Shown in pieces: positions 17,449 to 26,071 of a stretch of 64,000 bases of DNA. This stretch comes from Palsa-504 sp050011155 (GTDB lineage: Bacteria > Actinomycetota > Actinomycetes > Streptosporangiales > Streptosporangiaceae): the NCBI GenBank assembly GCA_050011155.1, contig JBEKJP010000006.1, forward strand, positions 47,459-111,458, in the 5' to 3' direction. The position numbers and the translations under genes are program-made. The stretch's first letter is position 1, and every line of letters begins with the position of its first letter. The notes under the pieces were generated by a model. That model was not told the origin of the DNA. It worked only from the letters and a program-made list of their open reading frames with translations, and ran no database searches.

Positions 17449-19182
17449 GTGGACGCTGGCTCCTACACGACCAGCACCGCTTTCCTCGAGGCCCTGGCCG
17501 AAGCCGGGGTCAGGTACGTCTTCGCCAACCTCGGCAGTGATCACCCGGGCCTCATCGAGGCTTTCGCGCGCGCTAAAGCCGATGGGCGCGAGGACACGCT
17601 CCCGCGGCTGATCGTGTGCCCGCACGAGACCGTGGCGCTGTCAGCGGCGCACGCCTACGCGATGGTGACCGGCGATCCGCAGGCCGTGATCGTCCACGTC
17701 GACGTGGGCACGCAGAACCTCGGCGGCGGGGTGAGCAACGCCATGCGCGGCCGTGCCCCCGTCCTCGTCTTCGCGGGCTTGGCCCCGTTCACCTTCGAGG
17801 GCGAGCTGCCCGGCGGGCGGAACGAGTTCATCCACTGGATCCAGGACATCCGCGACCAGCGCGGCATCCTGCGCAACTACGTCAAGTACGACAACGAGAT
17901 CCGCACCGGCCGCAACGTGAAGCAGCTGGTGCAGCGGGCCATGCAGATCTCCCGCAGCGAGCCCGCGGGCCCGGTGTACCTGGTTGCCCCGCGTGAGGTG
18001 ATGGAAGAGCCGTTGCAGCCGTACACCGTGGACCGGGCGGCCTTCGGCCCGGTCGCGCCGGCGGCGCTCACCGAGGAGGTCACCGCCGAGATCGCGGCCG
18101 CCCTGGCCGCCGCGCGGCACCCGCTGGTCGTCACGTCCTACCTGGGCCGGGATCCGGCCGCGGTGCCGAAGCTGGTCGAGCTGTGCGAGCTGCTGGCCAT
18201 ACCGGTGCTCGAGTCGATGGCGTACCACGTGAACTTCCCGGCCGATCACGAGCTGCACGCCGGCTACCAGTACCACACCGTGGCGCAGAACCCGGTCCTG
18301 GCGCAGGCCGACGTGATCCTGGTCATCGACAGCGACGTGCCGTGGATCCCCGCGGTGAACCGGCCCGCGACCGGGGCCGCCATCTACTGCGTCGACGTCG
18401 ACCCGCTCAAGACCCAGATGAACATGTGGCACGTGCCGGCCCGGCGCTTCGCCGCGGCCAGCGCGCGGGTGGCGGTGGAGCAGATCACCCGGTTCGCCCG
18501 GGACCACAATCTCGCCGACCCCGCGGCGGTCGAGGTCCGGCGGGAGGCAGCGGCCCGCGCCCACGATCAAGAACAGGCCGAACGGGCCGGGCGCGAACGT
18601 CCCCCTGACAATGGCACGATTACCGCGGAATACCTCACCGCGTGCGTCCGGCGCCTGCTGGACCGCGAGGACGCCCTGGTCGTGACCGAGGTCGTGACGA
18701 ACAGCAGGATCGTCGCCGAGCACCTGCGCCCGAACCGTCCCGGGTCCGTGATCCATCACGGCGGCGCCTCGCTGGGCTGGGCGGGCGGCGCGGCCGTCGG
18801 CGCCAAGCTCGCGGCCCCCGGCCGGACCGTCGTCAGCCTGGTCGGGGACGGCTGCTACCTGTTCGGCGTGCCAGCCTCCGCGCAGTGGGTGGCGCGCCGG
18901 TACGGCGCGCCCGCGCTGACCGTGATCTATGACAACCGCGGCTGGGCGGCGCCCAAGTTCTCCACCCTCCAGGTGCACCCGGACGGCGCCGCCGCGGCGA
19001 CCGGGGATTTCGGCGCCAGCTTCGAGCCCGAGGTCGACCTGCCCGGAGTCGCGCGGGCGGCGGGCGCCTACGGGGTCACAGTGTCCGATCCCGGAGAACT
19101 GTCCCAGGTGCTCAAGGACGCCCTAGCCGTCGTGCGGGGCGGCCGCTCCGCTGTGGTCAGCGTGCACCTGCCCCCGGTCTGA
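17449..19182 (+). CDS. Thiamine diphosphate-dependent enzyme, acetolactate synthase-like
   Basis: 577 residues, GTG start at 17449, 5 bp after the cvnD stop. Three-domain TPP enzyme: N-terminal pyrimidine-binding domain with the catalytic Glu in CPHETVALSAAHAYAM, a central Rossmann-like domain, and a C-terminal PP domain with the metal/diphosphate motif VGDGCYLFG and YDNRGWAAPK. It resembles the actinobacterial and proteobacterial 'thiamine pyrophosphate-requiring protein' group related to acetolactate synthase and oxalyl-CoA or benzoylformate decarboxylases; the true substrate (a 2-keto acid) is unknown. The spacing suggests co-transcription with the conservon, which is unusual and may be coincidental. 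Its last 60 bp overlap the convergent hydrolase gene. Confidence 0.82.
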   Translation: MDAGSYTTSTAFLEALAEAGVRYVFANLGSDHPGLIEAFARAKADGREDTLPRLIVCPHETVALSAAHAYAMVTGDPQAVIVHVDVGTQNLGGGVSNAMRGRAPVLVFAGLAPFTFEGELPGGRNEFIHWIQDIRDQRGILRNYVKYDNEIRTGRNVKQLVQRAMQISRSEPAGPVYLVAPREVMEEPLQPYTVDRAAFGPVAPAALTEEVTAEIAAALAAARHPLVVTSYLGRDPAAVPKLVELCELLAIPVLESMAYHVNFPADHELHAGYQYHTVAQNPVLAQADVILVIDSDVPWIPAVNRPATGAAIYCVDVDPLKTQMNMWHVPARRFAAASARVAVEQITRFARDHNLADPAAVEVRREAAARAHDQEQAERAGRERPPDNGTITAEYLTACVRRLLDREDALVVTEVVTNSRIVAEHLRPNRPGSVIHHGGASLGWAGGAAVGAKLAAPGRTVVSLVGDGCYLFGVPASAQWVARRYGAPALTVIYDNRGWAAPKFSTLQVHPDGAAAATGDFGASFEPEVDLPGVARAAGAYGVTVSDPGELSQVLKDALAVVRGGRSAVVSVHLPPV

Positions 19183-19971
19183 GAGCACGAGCAGGAACTC
19201 CGCCGAGCGCCGGACAATCGCGTCCACGTCGTCGGCCCCGTTCCAGAAGTGCGTCGCGCCCGGCACGAGCTCGAGCTCGACGGCCGCGCCGGCCCCGCGC
19301 AGCGCCTCGGCCAGCCGGATGCTCTGCGCCGGCGGCACCATATCGTCCGCGGCTCCGTGCAGCAGCAGGACCGGTGGCGCGGTGGCGCTGGCGTGCGTCA
19401 CCGGGCTGGCCTCCCGGGCCAGGTCGGGCAGGGCGGCCGCCGGAGCGCCGAGGAACAGCGCCTCCCGGGACTCCGGCCCGTGATCCGGCGTGCCGCCGGC
19501 TGCGGCAACATCGGACGCCAGGCCAGCCAGGTCGGTGACAGGGAACCAGGCCACCACCCCCTGCACGCCGGACCCCGTCAGGGCGGTCATCAGGGCGAGG
19601 TGACCACCGGCCGAGTCGCCCCACAGGAACACCCGGTCGGCGTCGAGGCCATGGACGGCGGCCTGCTCGCGGACCCAGCCGACCGCGGCGCGGACGTCGT
19701 CGACCGCGGCGGGAAAGGTGGCCTCGCCGCTGAGCCGGTAGTCGACCGCCGCCACCGCGAAGCCCCGCCCGGCCAGCCGCTCGTAGAAGTCCGCGCCCAG
19801 CCGGGGCAGCGGGTGGCGGCGCGACCCGCGCCGCCACCCGCCCCCGTGCACATGCACGATAACCGGGGCTGGCGAAGGGGACGGCGGCAGGTACAGGTCG
19901 AGCTCCAACGGCCGGAACCCGGGCACCTCACCGTAGACAAGATCAGGAATATGACGAACGAGTGGGCTCAT
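19123..19971 (-). CDS. Alpha/beta hydrolase (HSL/esterase-lipase type)
   Basis: 282 residues of the hormone-sensitive-lipase-like esterase class. It has an oxyanion motif HVHGGGWRRGS, nucleophile elbow LWGDSAGGHLAL, acid in LLLHGAADDMVPP and catalytic His in PGATHFWNGADD. It should hydrolyse a carboxylic ester or lactone in the cytoplasm; no signal peptide is visible. It is the last gene of a five-gene operon (SDR, FAD oxidase, VOC, amidohydrolase, this), coupled to the amidohydrolase gene by a 4-bp ATGA overlap. The C-terminal 20 codons overlap the convergent TPP-enzyme gene. Confidence 0.87.
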   Translation of the reverse strand: MSPLVRHIPDLVYGEVPGFRPLELDLYLPPSPSPAPVIVHVHGGGWRRGSRRHPLPRLGADFYERLAGRGFAVAAVDYRLSGEATFPAAVDDVRAAVGWVREQAAVHGLDADRVFLWGDSAGGHLALMTALTGSGVQGVVAWFPVTDLAGLASDVAAAGGTPDHGPESREALFLGAPAAALPDLAREASPVTHASATAPPVLLLHGAADDMVPPAQSIRLAEALRGAGAAVELELVPGATHFWNGADDVDAIVRRSAEFLLVLSDRGQVHADHSGAAAPHDG

Positions 19972-21245
19972 GCCCCCGCCACCGGAAACTCCGGCGCTAC
20001 CTTCCAGAACGCGCCGTCCTGCATGATCGCCAGCAGGTTACTCCGATCCTGCAGCACGCTCACGTCAGCGGCCGGCTCGCCCCGCACCACCAGCACGTCG
20101 GCCAGGTAATCAGGAGCCAGCAGCCCGACCGGCAGGTCCATCAGCTGCCCGCCGTACTGCGTGGCCGCGCGCAGCGCCTCGGCCGGGGAGTAGCCGAACA
20201 GAGCGACGAACAGCTCCAGGTCCCTGGCGTTGCGCCCGATCGGGTTGTTGGGGAAGCCGTAGTCGCCGCCCGGCAGCACCCGCAGCCCGCGTTTGCGCAG
20301 CTCGGGGTACAGCTCGATCATCGCCCGGAGCGACCTGACCGACCCCATCTTCTCCGCCATCGCGGTGTCGATGCCGTACTCGGCGCCCTCGTAGACGTTG
20401 GCCCACATGATGCCGACCGCGGGGGACAGGAAGATAGCGTCCTTGTGCTCTTCCAGCAGATCGATCGCCTCGGCGTCGGCGTAGGTGCAGTGGTAGACCG
20501 AGCGGAACCCGTTGCGGACCGCCAGCTTGATCGACTCCGGGGACTGGGCGTGGCAGTTCAGCCAGACGCCGGACGCGCGGGCCTGCTCCCCGGCCGCCCG
20601 CGCTTCCTCCTGGTTGTACTGGGTGATCATCGACCCGCCCTCGGTGAAGACGTCGTCGTTGCTCAGCAGCAGCTTGACGGCGTCGAAGCCGATGGCGGCC
20701 TGCTCGGCGATGAACTCGCGCACCCCGGCCGGGCCCACCTTTTTCGGCTTCGGCCCGTCCGGGCCCATCTGCACCGGGTTGTTGTCACGCTCGAACGACG
20801 CGGCCCGCATCCGCGGGCCCGGTGTCGCGCCCGCGGCGATCTCGCCGCGCAGCCGCACCTCGGTCGGCACCGGGGTGAGCGACCCGGCCGAGTAGGAGCT
20901 GGTGAAGCCGTGATCGAGGAGGATCTTCGCGTTGCGCCGGGCCAGCGCGAGGTGCTCGTCGGGCGACGGCAGGTTCCGGAAGAAGCTGACGTCGAGCGGC
21001 GGGTTGAAGGACGAGTCGATGTGCCCGATCGCGGACGGGAACGTCAGGTGCGAATGGGACTCGATCAGGCCGGGCATGACCGTGGCGCCGGCGCAGTCGA
21101 CGACCCGGTCGCCCGCCTCGGCTACGGCGCCGCCGCCGGGGCGCACGCTTTCGATGCGGTCGCCCCGGACCACGACGTCGCCGGGCACCGGCGGGGTCCC
21201 GGTGCCGTCGAAGACCTGTCCGCCGGTGAAGATGATCCGGTTCAT
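19968..21245 (-). CDS. Amidohydrolase family protein (imidazolonepropionase-like)
   Basis: 425 residues. The N-terminal composite beta-sandwich includes GQVFDGTGTPPVPGDVVVRG. The metal-dependent barrel follows, with the HxH metal motif in PGLIESHSHLTFP, further ligands in WLNCHAQSPESI and the region of YHCTYADAE, and the late Asp near LPGGDYGFPNN. Members hydrolyse C-N (sometimes C-O) bonds in cyclic amides, peptidic or ester-like substrates. The gene is coupled by ATGA overlaps to both neighbours, VOC upstream and alpha/beta hydrolase downstream. This implies consecutive hydrolytic steps on one substrate. Confidence 0.87.
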   Translation of the reverse strand: MNRIIFTGGQVFDGTGTPPVPGDVVVRGDRIESVRPGGGAVAEAGDRVVDCAGATVMPGLIESHSHLTFPSAIGHIDSSFNPPLDVSFFRNLPSPDEHLALARRNAKILLDHGFTSSYSAGSLTPVPTEVRLRGEIAAGATPGPRMRAASFERDNNPVQMGPDGPKPKKVGPAGVREFIAEQAAIGFDAVKLLLSNDDVFTEGGSMITQYNQEEARAAGEQARASGVWLNCHAQSPESIKLAVRNGFRSVYHCTYADAEAIDLLEEHKDAIFLSPAVGIMWANVYEGAEYGIDTAMAEKMGSVRSLRAMIELYPELRKRGLRVLPGGDYGFPNNPIGRNARDLELFVALFGYSPAEALRAATQYGGQLMDLPVGLLAPDYLADVLVVRGEPAADVSVLQDRSNLLAIMQDGAFWKVAPEFPVAGA

Positions 21246-21673
21246 GGTTGCCTCCTTGGCCGGTGCAGCAGTTCGATGAGGTTGCCCTCGGGGTCGGCGA
21301 CGAACGCCATCCGCACCCCGGGTTCCGGTGCCGGGCCGGGCGGCATCACCGGCCGCGCGCCGCGGGCGACGGCGCGATCATAGGCCCGGTCGAGGTCGGT
21401 GACGTCGAAGGCCACGTGCCCGTAGCCCGCGCGCAGCGCCGCCTCGGCGGGGTTGGCCGGCTGGCCATCCGAGCCCGTACCCGGCCGGTGCAGCAGTTCG
21501 ATCCGGTACCCGAAGGACGGGTGGATGAGCATCTCGATGCTCAGGTCGATCGCGTCGACCTTCAGCGTGAGCTCGGGCACCAGCCCGAACACGTCGCAGT
21601 ACCACGCGGCGGCCGCCCCGAGGTCGGCCACGGCCAGCCCGGCGTGATCCAGCCGGGCGGCGATCTCAGCCAT
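21242..21673 (-). CDS. VOC superfamily protein (glyoxalase/methylmalonyl-CoA epimerase-like)
   Basis: 143 residues forming two beta-alpha-beta-beta-beta modules: RLDHAGLAVADLGAAAAWYC and YGHVAFDVTDLDRAYDRAV. Likely metal ligands are His near the N-terminus, Glu in SIEMLIHP and Glu in GNLIELLHRP. The pattern resembles methylmalonyl-CoA epimerases, glyoxalases and extradiol dioxygenases, so only the superfamily can be stated. It overlaps the FAD oxidase gene by 8 bp and the amidohydrolase gene by 4 bp in the same operon, and probably acts on the oxidase product. Confidence 0.82.
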   Translation of the reverse strand: MAEIAARLDHAGLAVADLGAAAAWYCDVFGLVPELTLKVDAIDLSIEMLIHPSFGYRIELLHRPGTGSDGQPANPAEAALRAGYGHVAFDVTDLDRAYDRAVARGARPVMPPGPAPEPGVRMAFVADPEGNLIELLHRPRRQP

Positions 21674-23063
21674 GGACGTTCAGCCTCTCCGGGTCGGCCG
21701 TCAGCCAGGACGCGAACCGGCCCTCCGGGTCACGGGCGCCTCGGACCGCGGCCAGCCGCCGGTACGCGTCGTCGGACAGGAACCGGTCCTGCCGCCGGGT
21801 GAAGTCGGTGTCGCCGAGGTAGACGCCGGCGCCGTGCGCGGCGGCCAGCGCGCCCATCCGGGCGTGCACCCACTCGGCGTACCTGGCGTCCTGCGCCGGG
21901 TCGGTGTAGATCGCGTACGTGGCCACGTAGACGTTCGCCTCGACCGAGAACGCCATATCGGGGAGTTCCCGCCGGGGCGCCCAGCCGTACCAGATGGAGA
22001 ACGAGTGCTCGGTGTCGAGCTCGCCCCACAGCTCCCGCAGCATCGGGGCCAGCACCCGGGCCGGTGCGTCGGTCCAGGTGCAGTCCACGGCGTACCGGTG
22101 GCCCTCCGGGTTCTGCGCGGTCTGGGCCGTGTTCTCCTCGAGTACCGTGGTCCGGCCGCTGGCGTGCCCGAGCGCGCGGGCCGCCAGCGGGCCGTGCTGA
22201 AGCGGCGCGAGCAGCCCGAGGGCCTCGTCGTCCGAGTCGGCCATGACCGTGGTGTGCAGCAGCAGGACGGTCCCGTCGGGGCGGGCCGTGCCCTCGTGCA
22301 GCGGGACGTCGGGCAGCCGGGTGGCCGCCACCACCGGCTCGACCCGCCGGCCGAGTTCCGGCAGGACCTCGTGCAGCCAGGTGAGCAGCTCGACCGTGTC
22401 GTCGAGGCGGAACGACCAGGTGTCGTGCCACATCGCGGGCGGCGCCGGGTGGGTTCGCAGCCGGAACCTGGTGATCACGCCGGGGAAGCCCGGCCCGGCC
22501 CCGCGCGCCGCCCACAGCAGGTCAGCGTTTTCCTGCTCGTCCGCGCGGACCAGCGCGCCGTCGGCCGTCACCACGTCCAGGCCGGTCACGCTCTGGCAGG
22601 CCCAGCCGCGGGCCCGGCTGTCCCAGCCCTGGCCGCCCTGGAGCAGGAAGCCGCCTAGTCCGACCGTCGCGCAGTGGCCGCCGGGAAACGCCCGGCCCCG
22701 TTCGGCCAGAAAAGGCGCCAGCTCCCGGCCGCCCTGCACGGCCGGCCGGGCCGCGACCACCTTGGTGGCCGGGTCGTACCCGATGTCCCGCAGCTGGCCC
22801 AGGTCGATCAGCAAGGCGTCGTCGCGCAGGCTCCACGCCGCCCACGAGTGCCCGCCCGAGCGCACCGAGACCGGCCAGCCGCGCTCGCCCGCCAGCCGCA
22901 CGCCCGCGATCACGTCGTCGTCGCTCGCGGCCAGCAGCACCGCGGCCGGGAACCGGTCCGGCCGCCGCGCGTTGAAGATGCTGCCTACCCGGGCCTGCTC
23001 ATAGCCCGGCTCGTCTCGCATGACCAGGCGCCCGATGAACGCGGGGCGGGCCGGAGCCGTCAT
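21666..23063 (-). CDS. FAD-linked oxidase, berberine-bridge-enzyme type
   Basis: Starts at ATG 23063, overlapping the SDR stop (ATGA); 465 residues. The frame extends further upstream but only as a shadow of the SDR gene. It has the PCMH/VAO FAD-binding domain with the histidyl-FAD motif SVRSGGHSWAAW. GGHCATVGLGGFLLQGGQGW carries the Cys used for second covalent attachment, so a bicovalent flavin is plausible. A C-terminal BBE-like end (GARDPEGRFASW in place of the usual DPxNxF) is present. Such enzymes oxidise alcohols, sugars or phenolic/alkaloid substrates with O2. There is no export signal. Second gene of the catabolic operon. Confidence 0.87.
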   Translation of the reverse strand: MTAPARPAFIGRLVMRDEPGYEQARVGSIFNARRPDRFPAAVLLAASDDDVIAGVRLAGERGWPVSVRSGGHSWAAWSLRDDALLIDLGQLRDIGYDPATKVVAARPAVQGGRELAPFLAERGRAFPGGHCATVGLGGFLLQGGQGWDSRARGWACQSVTGLDVVTADGALVRADEQENADLLWAARGAGPGFPGVITRFRLRTHPAPPAMWHDTWSFRLDDTVELLTWLHEVLPELGRRVEPVVAATRLPDVPLHEGTARPDGTVLLLHTTVMADSDDEALGLLAPLQHGPLAARALGHASGRTTVLEENTAQTAQNPEGHRYAVDCTWTDAPARVLAPMLRELWGELDTEHSFSIWYGWAPRRELPDMAFSVEANVYVATYAIYTDPAQDARYAEWVHARMGALAAAHGAGVYLGDTDFTRRQDRFLSDDAYRRLAAVRGARDPEGRFASWLTADPERLNVHG

Positions 23064-23827
23064 CCGACCACCGCCGCGCCCCCGTCGACCGGGATGTTCG
23101 CCCCGCTCACGTGGGCCGCCTCGGCCGAGGCGAGGAACAAGATGGCGTGGGCGACGTCCTCGGGCTGCCCCCACCGGCCCAGCGGCACCCGCGCGGCGAT
23201 GCTCGCGGCCGGGCCGTCCGGGTCGTGCAGCATCGGGGCCGTCTGCGGCGTTTCTGTCATCGCCGGGCTGACCGCGTTGACCCGGATGCCGTGCGGGCCG
23301 CCCTCGACGACCAGCTGGTACGTCAGCGCCAGGACGCCGCCCTTGGCCGCGCCGTGCGCGTTCTGGGGCATGAAGAACGCGCCCCGCGAGGCCGTGATCG
23401 ACGCGACGTTGACGACCGAGCCGCCGCCCGCCGCGATCAGGTGCGGCCAGGCCGCCCGCGTGACCAGGAAGACGATGTCCAGCTCGTTCCGGATGGTGAA
23501 CGACCAGTCGGCGTAGGAGAGCTGGTCCAGGGGGCCGAACCTGATCGCCGACGCGTTGTTGACCACGATGTCGACCCCGCCCGCCAGTCCGGCCGCGGTC
23601 TCCACCCAGTTCCGGGCGCCCTCCTCGGTGGCCAGGTCGGCCGGCGCGACCGCGTCCATCCGGCCGCCGGCCGCCCGGGCCAGCCTGACCGTCTCGGCCG
23701 AGGTCTCCTCGTTCAGGTCGCACCCCACCACGTGGGCGCCCTCGCGCGCGAGCAGCAAGGCCGTCGCCCGCCCGATTCCGCCGCCGGTGCCGGAGACGAG
23801 CGCCCGCTTACTTTCCAGGCGGCCCAT
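23060..23827 (-). CDS. Short-chain dehydrogenase/reductase with His in place of the catalytic Tyr
   Basis: 255 residues of the classical SDR length. The cofactor motif is SGTGGGIGRATALL. The acidic residue after strand 2 is CDLNEE (NAD preference), with NNASA and active-site Ser in NVASITASRG. The position of the YxxxK tyrosine reads HGAAKGG, so Tyr is replaced by His while Lys is kept. The C-terminal PVDGGAAVVG is typical. It is the first gene of the five-gene operon, and its start region carries a 19-bp palindrome (23874-23892) of the family also seen beside the IclR gene. Activity could be altered or structural; dehydrogenation of an alcohol is the default inference. Confidence 0.87.
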   Translation of the reverse strand: MGRLESKRALVSGTGGGIGRATALLLAREGAHVVGCDLNEETSAETVRLARAAGGRMDAVAPADLATEEGARNWVETAAGLAGGVDIVVNNASAIRFGPLDQLSYADWSFTIRNELDIVFLVTRAAWPHLIAAGGGSVVNVASITASRGAFFMPQNAHGAAKGGVLALTYQLVVEGGPHGIRVNAVSPAMTETPQTAPMLHDPDGPAASIAARVPLGRWGQPEDVAHAILFLASAEAAHVSGANIPVDGGAAVVG

Positions 23828-23873
23828 GGCGTTCCCTCCGATCGGGCGGTAGATTCTTCACTCTACGGAAGTT

Positions 23874-23892
23874 ACTATCTCACAGTGAGAGT
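23874..23892. promoter_or_regulatory. 19-bp palindrome, proposed IclR-type operator site 4
   Basis: ACTATCTCACAGTGAGAGT. The arms are 8 bp with 6 of 8 complementary, around ACA. It matches the 33824-33842 site at 13 of 19 positions, including the centre. It lies between the divergent SDR operon and the flavodoxin-fold gene and covers the GTG start of the latter. The weakest of the four sites. Confidence 0.4.
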
Positions 23893-24820
23893 TTCCTCAA
23901 CAAGGCTTCGCGTGCTCGGGCTGGGCTGCGGCCAGCCCCGCGGCAGTGCCGAGATCCTGCTCAAGTCGGCCCTGCGCGCCGCCGAGGCGGCGGGTGCCGT
24001 GGTCGAGCTGGTCCGCCTCGACGAGCTCCGCCTGCCCAGCGGCGCCCTGTCCGGCAGCACTGGCGAGGCGGCCGAGCCGGACGACGGCGAGTGGCTGTGG
24101 GAGCGGTTCGTCGGCTGCGACGGCCTCATCGTGAGCACCCCCATCATCAGCCGGACGGTGGCGGCCCGGCTCAAGCTGTTCGGCGACCGGATGCTCGGGC
24201 CGAACGCCGACGCCGCCATCATCGAAGGCATGCTGGCGCTGCGCCGACAGGGCCAGGAGCCCGCCGTCCCGTTCCGGGTGGACGAGCGGGTGCTGAAGCC
24301 CCGGGTGGCCGGCTTCCTCGCCGTCGGCGGCTCGCTGACCCCGCAGTGGAAGACCCTGACCCTGCCCCAGCTGCACACCACCACGTTCTCGATGCACATC
24401 GCCGTCGTCGACCAGGCTCAGTTCGGAGGCGCCGGCACCCCCCGCTCCATCGTCCTGGACCCCGCCGCTCTCGACCGCTCCGCCCAGCTCGGCCGCCACG
24501 TCGCCAGCCAGCTCGGGGTGGCGTTCGACGACGCCCGCTACCTAGGCCCCCCCGGCCTGTGCCCCCTGTGCCACCTGGACGTCATCGCCCTGCACGGCAC
24601 CGACGTCGAATGCGCCACCTGCGGCGCCCGCGGTCATCTCACCCCCGACCTGGCCGTGACCTGGACCGACCTGACCACCTCGGTCATCTCCATGGCCGAA
24701 AAACGCTCCCATGCCCTCGAGATCCAGCAAACCGCCGCCCGCCACGCCCCCCTCCGCTCCGACATCGACGACCTCGCCCGCGAATGGGACGCCTACGACC
24801 CCGCGATCCGCCCCGCCTGA
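23885..24820 (+). CDS. NADPH-dependent FMN reductase-like flavoprotein with zinc-ribbon-like Cys cluster
   Basis: About 311 residues if it starts at GTG 23885, which has no ribosome-binding site and may be leaderless; GTG 23912 is an alternative. The N-terminus RVLGLGCGQPRGSAEILLKSAL and VGCDGLIVSTPIISRTV form the phosphate-binding flavodoxin fold of the NAD(P)H:FMN reductase family. The C-terminal part contains CPLCHLDVI and CATCG, a four-Cys zinc-ribbon-like addition, then a charged helical tail. It is divergent from the catabolic operon and shares its operator region. It may supply reduced flavin to a monooxygenase or reduce a quinone; neither can be shown from the sequence. Confidence 0.75.
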   Translation: MRVSSTRLRVLGLGCGQPRGSAEILLKSALRAAEAAGAVVELVRLDELRLPSGALSGSTGEAAEPDDGEWLWERFVGCDGLIVSTPIISRTVAARLKLFGDRMLGPNADAAIIEGMLALRRQGQEPAVPFRVDERVLKPRVAGFLAVGGSLTPQWKTLTLPQLHTTTFSMHIAVVDQAQFGGAGTPRSIVLDPAALDRSAQLGRHVASQLGVAFDDARYLGPPGLCPLCHLDVIALHGTDVECATCGARGHLTPDLAVTWTDLTTSVISMAEKRSHALEIQQTAARHAPLRSDIDDLAREWDAYDPAIRPA

Positions 24821-24873
24821 CCCGCCGGTTCCTGGTGATGGTCCCCAGTCGCGACGAGCCGTAGACTTCCCGC

Positions 24874-26067
24874 ATGCTGTCAGAGGACGACGAGAACTTC
24901 CTTACTGAGCTGCACCGCAGCTTCGAGCTACGCGATCTTGAGCCAACCGATGAACGGTATGTGGCCCTACAAGAGTACGCTGAAGCAGTCGGACCGGATG
25001 CTGTCAAGTACTTGACTCGGTCAATAGCTCGAACTGCTCGTGGTTCCGTATTCTTCCTCTCCGGTCTCCGTGGATCAGGCAAGACCACCCAGTTGCGTAG
25101 GCTGCGTCAAGAGCTTAGAGATCGCAACTTTGCTGCGGTACGAATAGATGCTGAGCAATATCTGAACCTTCGGCAGCCAGTAGATATAGTAGAATTCTTG
25201 TTCTTCCTGGTGGGCGGTATAACCGATGCCGTCGAAGAAGAACGGTGGCTACCGGATTCCGGGGCCGTTTCACGTGGGTGGGAACGTCTCCGGGGATGGC
25301 TAGTCAACCTGCCGAAACGCGTGCAGGTCACGCCAAGTGCTGAGATCTCCGCTGGATTGGACATTCCAGGTCTAGCTGAAACGAACGTCAACCTGAAGGC
25401 AGAGATACAGCGAGACGAATCTTTTGTCGCCGGCCTGCGTAGATTTCTGGACGGCCGGCTCAGTGAGTTGACAACGCAAGCGAATGAGATAATTGAAGAC
25501 CTGGTCGAGGAACTCCGCCGTGCCTGGGAAAATGAAGGGCGGGGGGAATGGCTAGGGTTGGTTGTCTTGGTAGATTCACTGGACCACGTGCGCGGCGCAG
25601 ATTTCATAGCGATCCGCCGCGCACTCGTCGACCTGTTTGATAAGCAGGCCGGCGCAATTACCCTTGATCCGTGCCGCACTGTCTTTATCGTTCCGCCATA
25701 TCTCCATCCAGGATACGGGACGATGCGTAAGCTAACTAATGTTAAGGTAGCCGACCGTCAAAGGCAGCCTTTCGAGACCGGTCTGGCGGCGCTAAAAGAG
25801 GTTGTAACACGCCGGGTCCCCGAAGGTGATTTGTCCAGAATCTTCTCCAGTGACGCGGATCTGCGAAAACTTCTTTCTGTATCCGGTGGAAATCTTCGTG
25901 ATCTAATGCGTCTCGTCACGGAGGTGGCAACAGAAGCAGAAAGCCTGCCGGTAGATCCTGAGACTATTGATCGTTCGATTCAGCAGATCCGCAATCACCT
26001 GCTCCCCTTGTCTGATGATGAGTGTGCCGCCCTAGTGCGTGTTTCCTTTGAACATCGGGCACCTTAG
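24874..26067 (+). CDS. P-loop ATPase, low G+C, probably C-terminally truncated
   Basis: 397 residues. A Walker A GLRGSGKTTQL (residues 64-73) follows a helical N-terminus. A Walker B-like VVLVDSLDHVRG lies near 228, and downstream comes a winged-helix-like region (LLSVSGGNLRDLMRLVTEV). The layout resembles stand-alone STAND/AAA ATPases that usually continue for about 80 more residues. Here the frame stops after LVRVSFEHRAP, 4 bp from the end of the convergent rhamnosidase gene. Base and codon use differ from the neighbours (many ATA, AGA, TTA and GAA codons, visibly lower G+C), a sign of recent transfer. It interrupts the catabolic region. Function unknown; possibly a decayed defence or signalling ATPase. 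Confidence 0.65.
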   Translation: MLSEDDENFLTELHRSFELRDLEPTDERYVALQEYAEAVGPDAVKYLTRSIARTARGSVFFLSGLRGSGKTTQLRRLRQELRDRNFAAVRIDAEQYLNLRQPVDIVEFLFFLVGGITDAVEEERWLPDSGAVSRGWERLRGWLVNLPKRVQVTPSAEISAGLDIPGLAETNVNLKAEIQRDESFVAGLRRFLDGRLSELTTQANEIIEDLVEELRRAWENEGRGEWLGLVVLVDSLDHVRGADFIAIRRALVDLFDKQAGAITLDPCRTVFIVPPYLHPGYGTMRKLTNVKVADRQRQPFETGLAALKEVVTRRVPEGDLSRIFSSDADLRKLLSVSGGNLRDLMRLVTEVATEAESLPVDPETIDRSIQQIRNHLLPLSDDECAALVRVSFEHRAP

Positions 26068-26071
26068 CGCA

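Noticed and set aside
21666..23723. A 685-residue version of the FAD oxidase
   Set aside because: The first 220 residues are a shadow of the SDR gene; ATG 23063 overlaps the SDR stop in the usual ATGA manner.
23111..23884. Long upstream extension of the flavoprotein frame
   Set aside because: It is antisense to the SDR gene and compositionally unlike protein; a flavodoxin fold begins right after GTG 23885.
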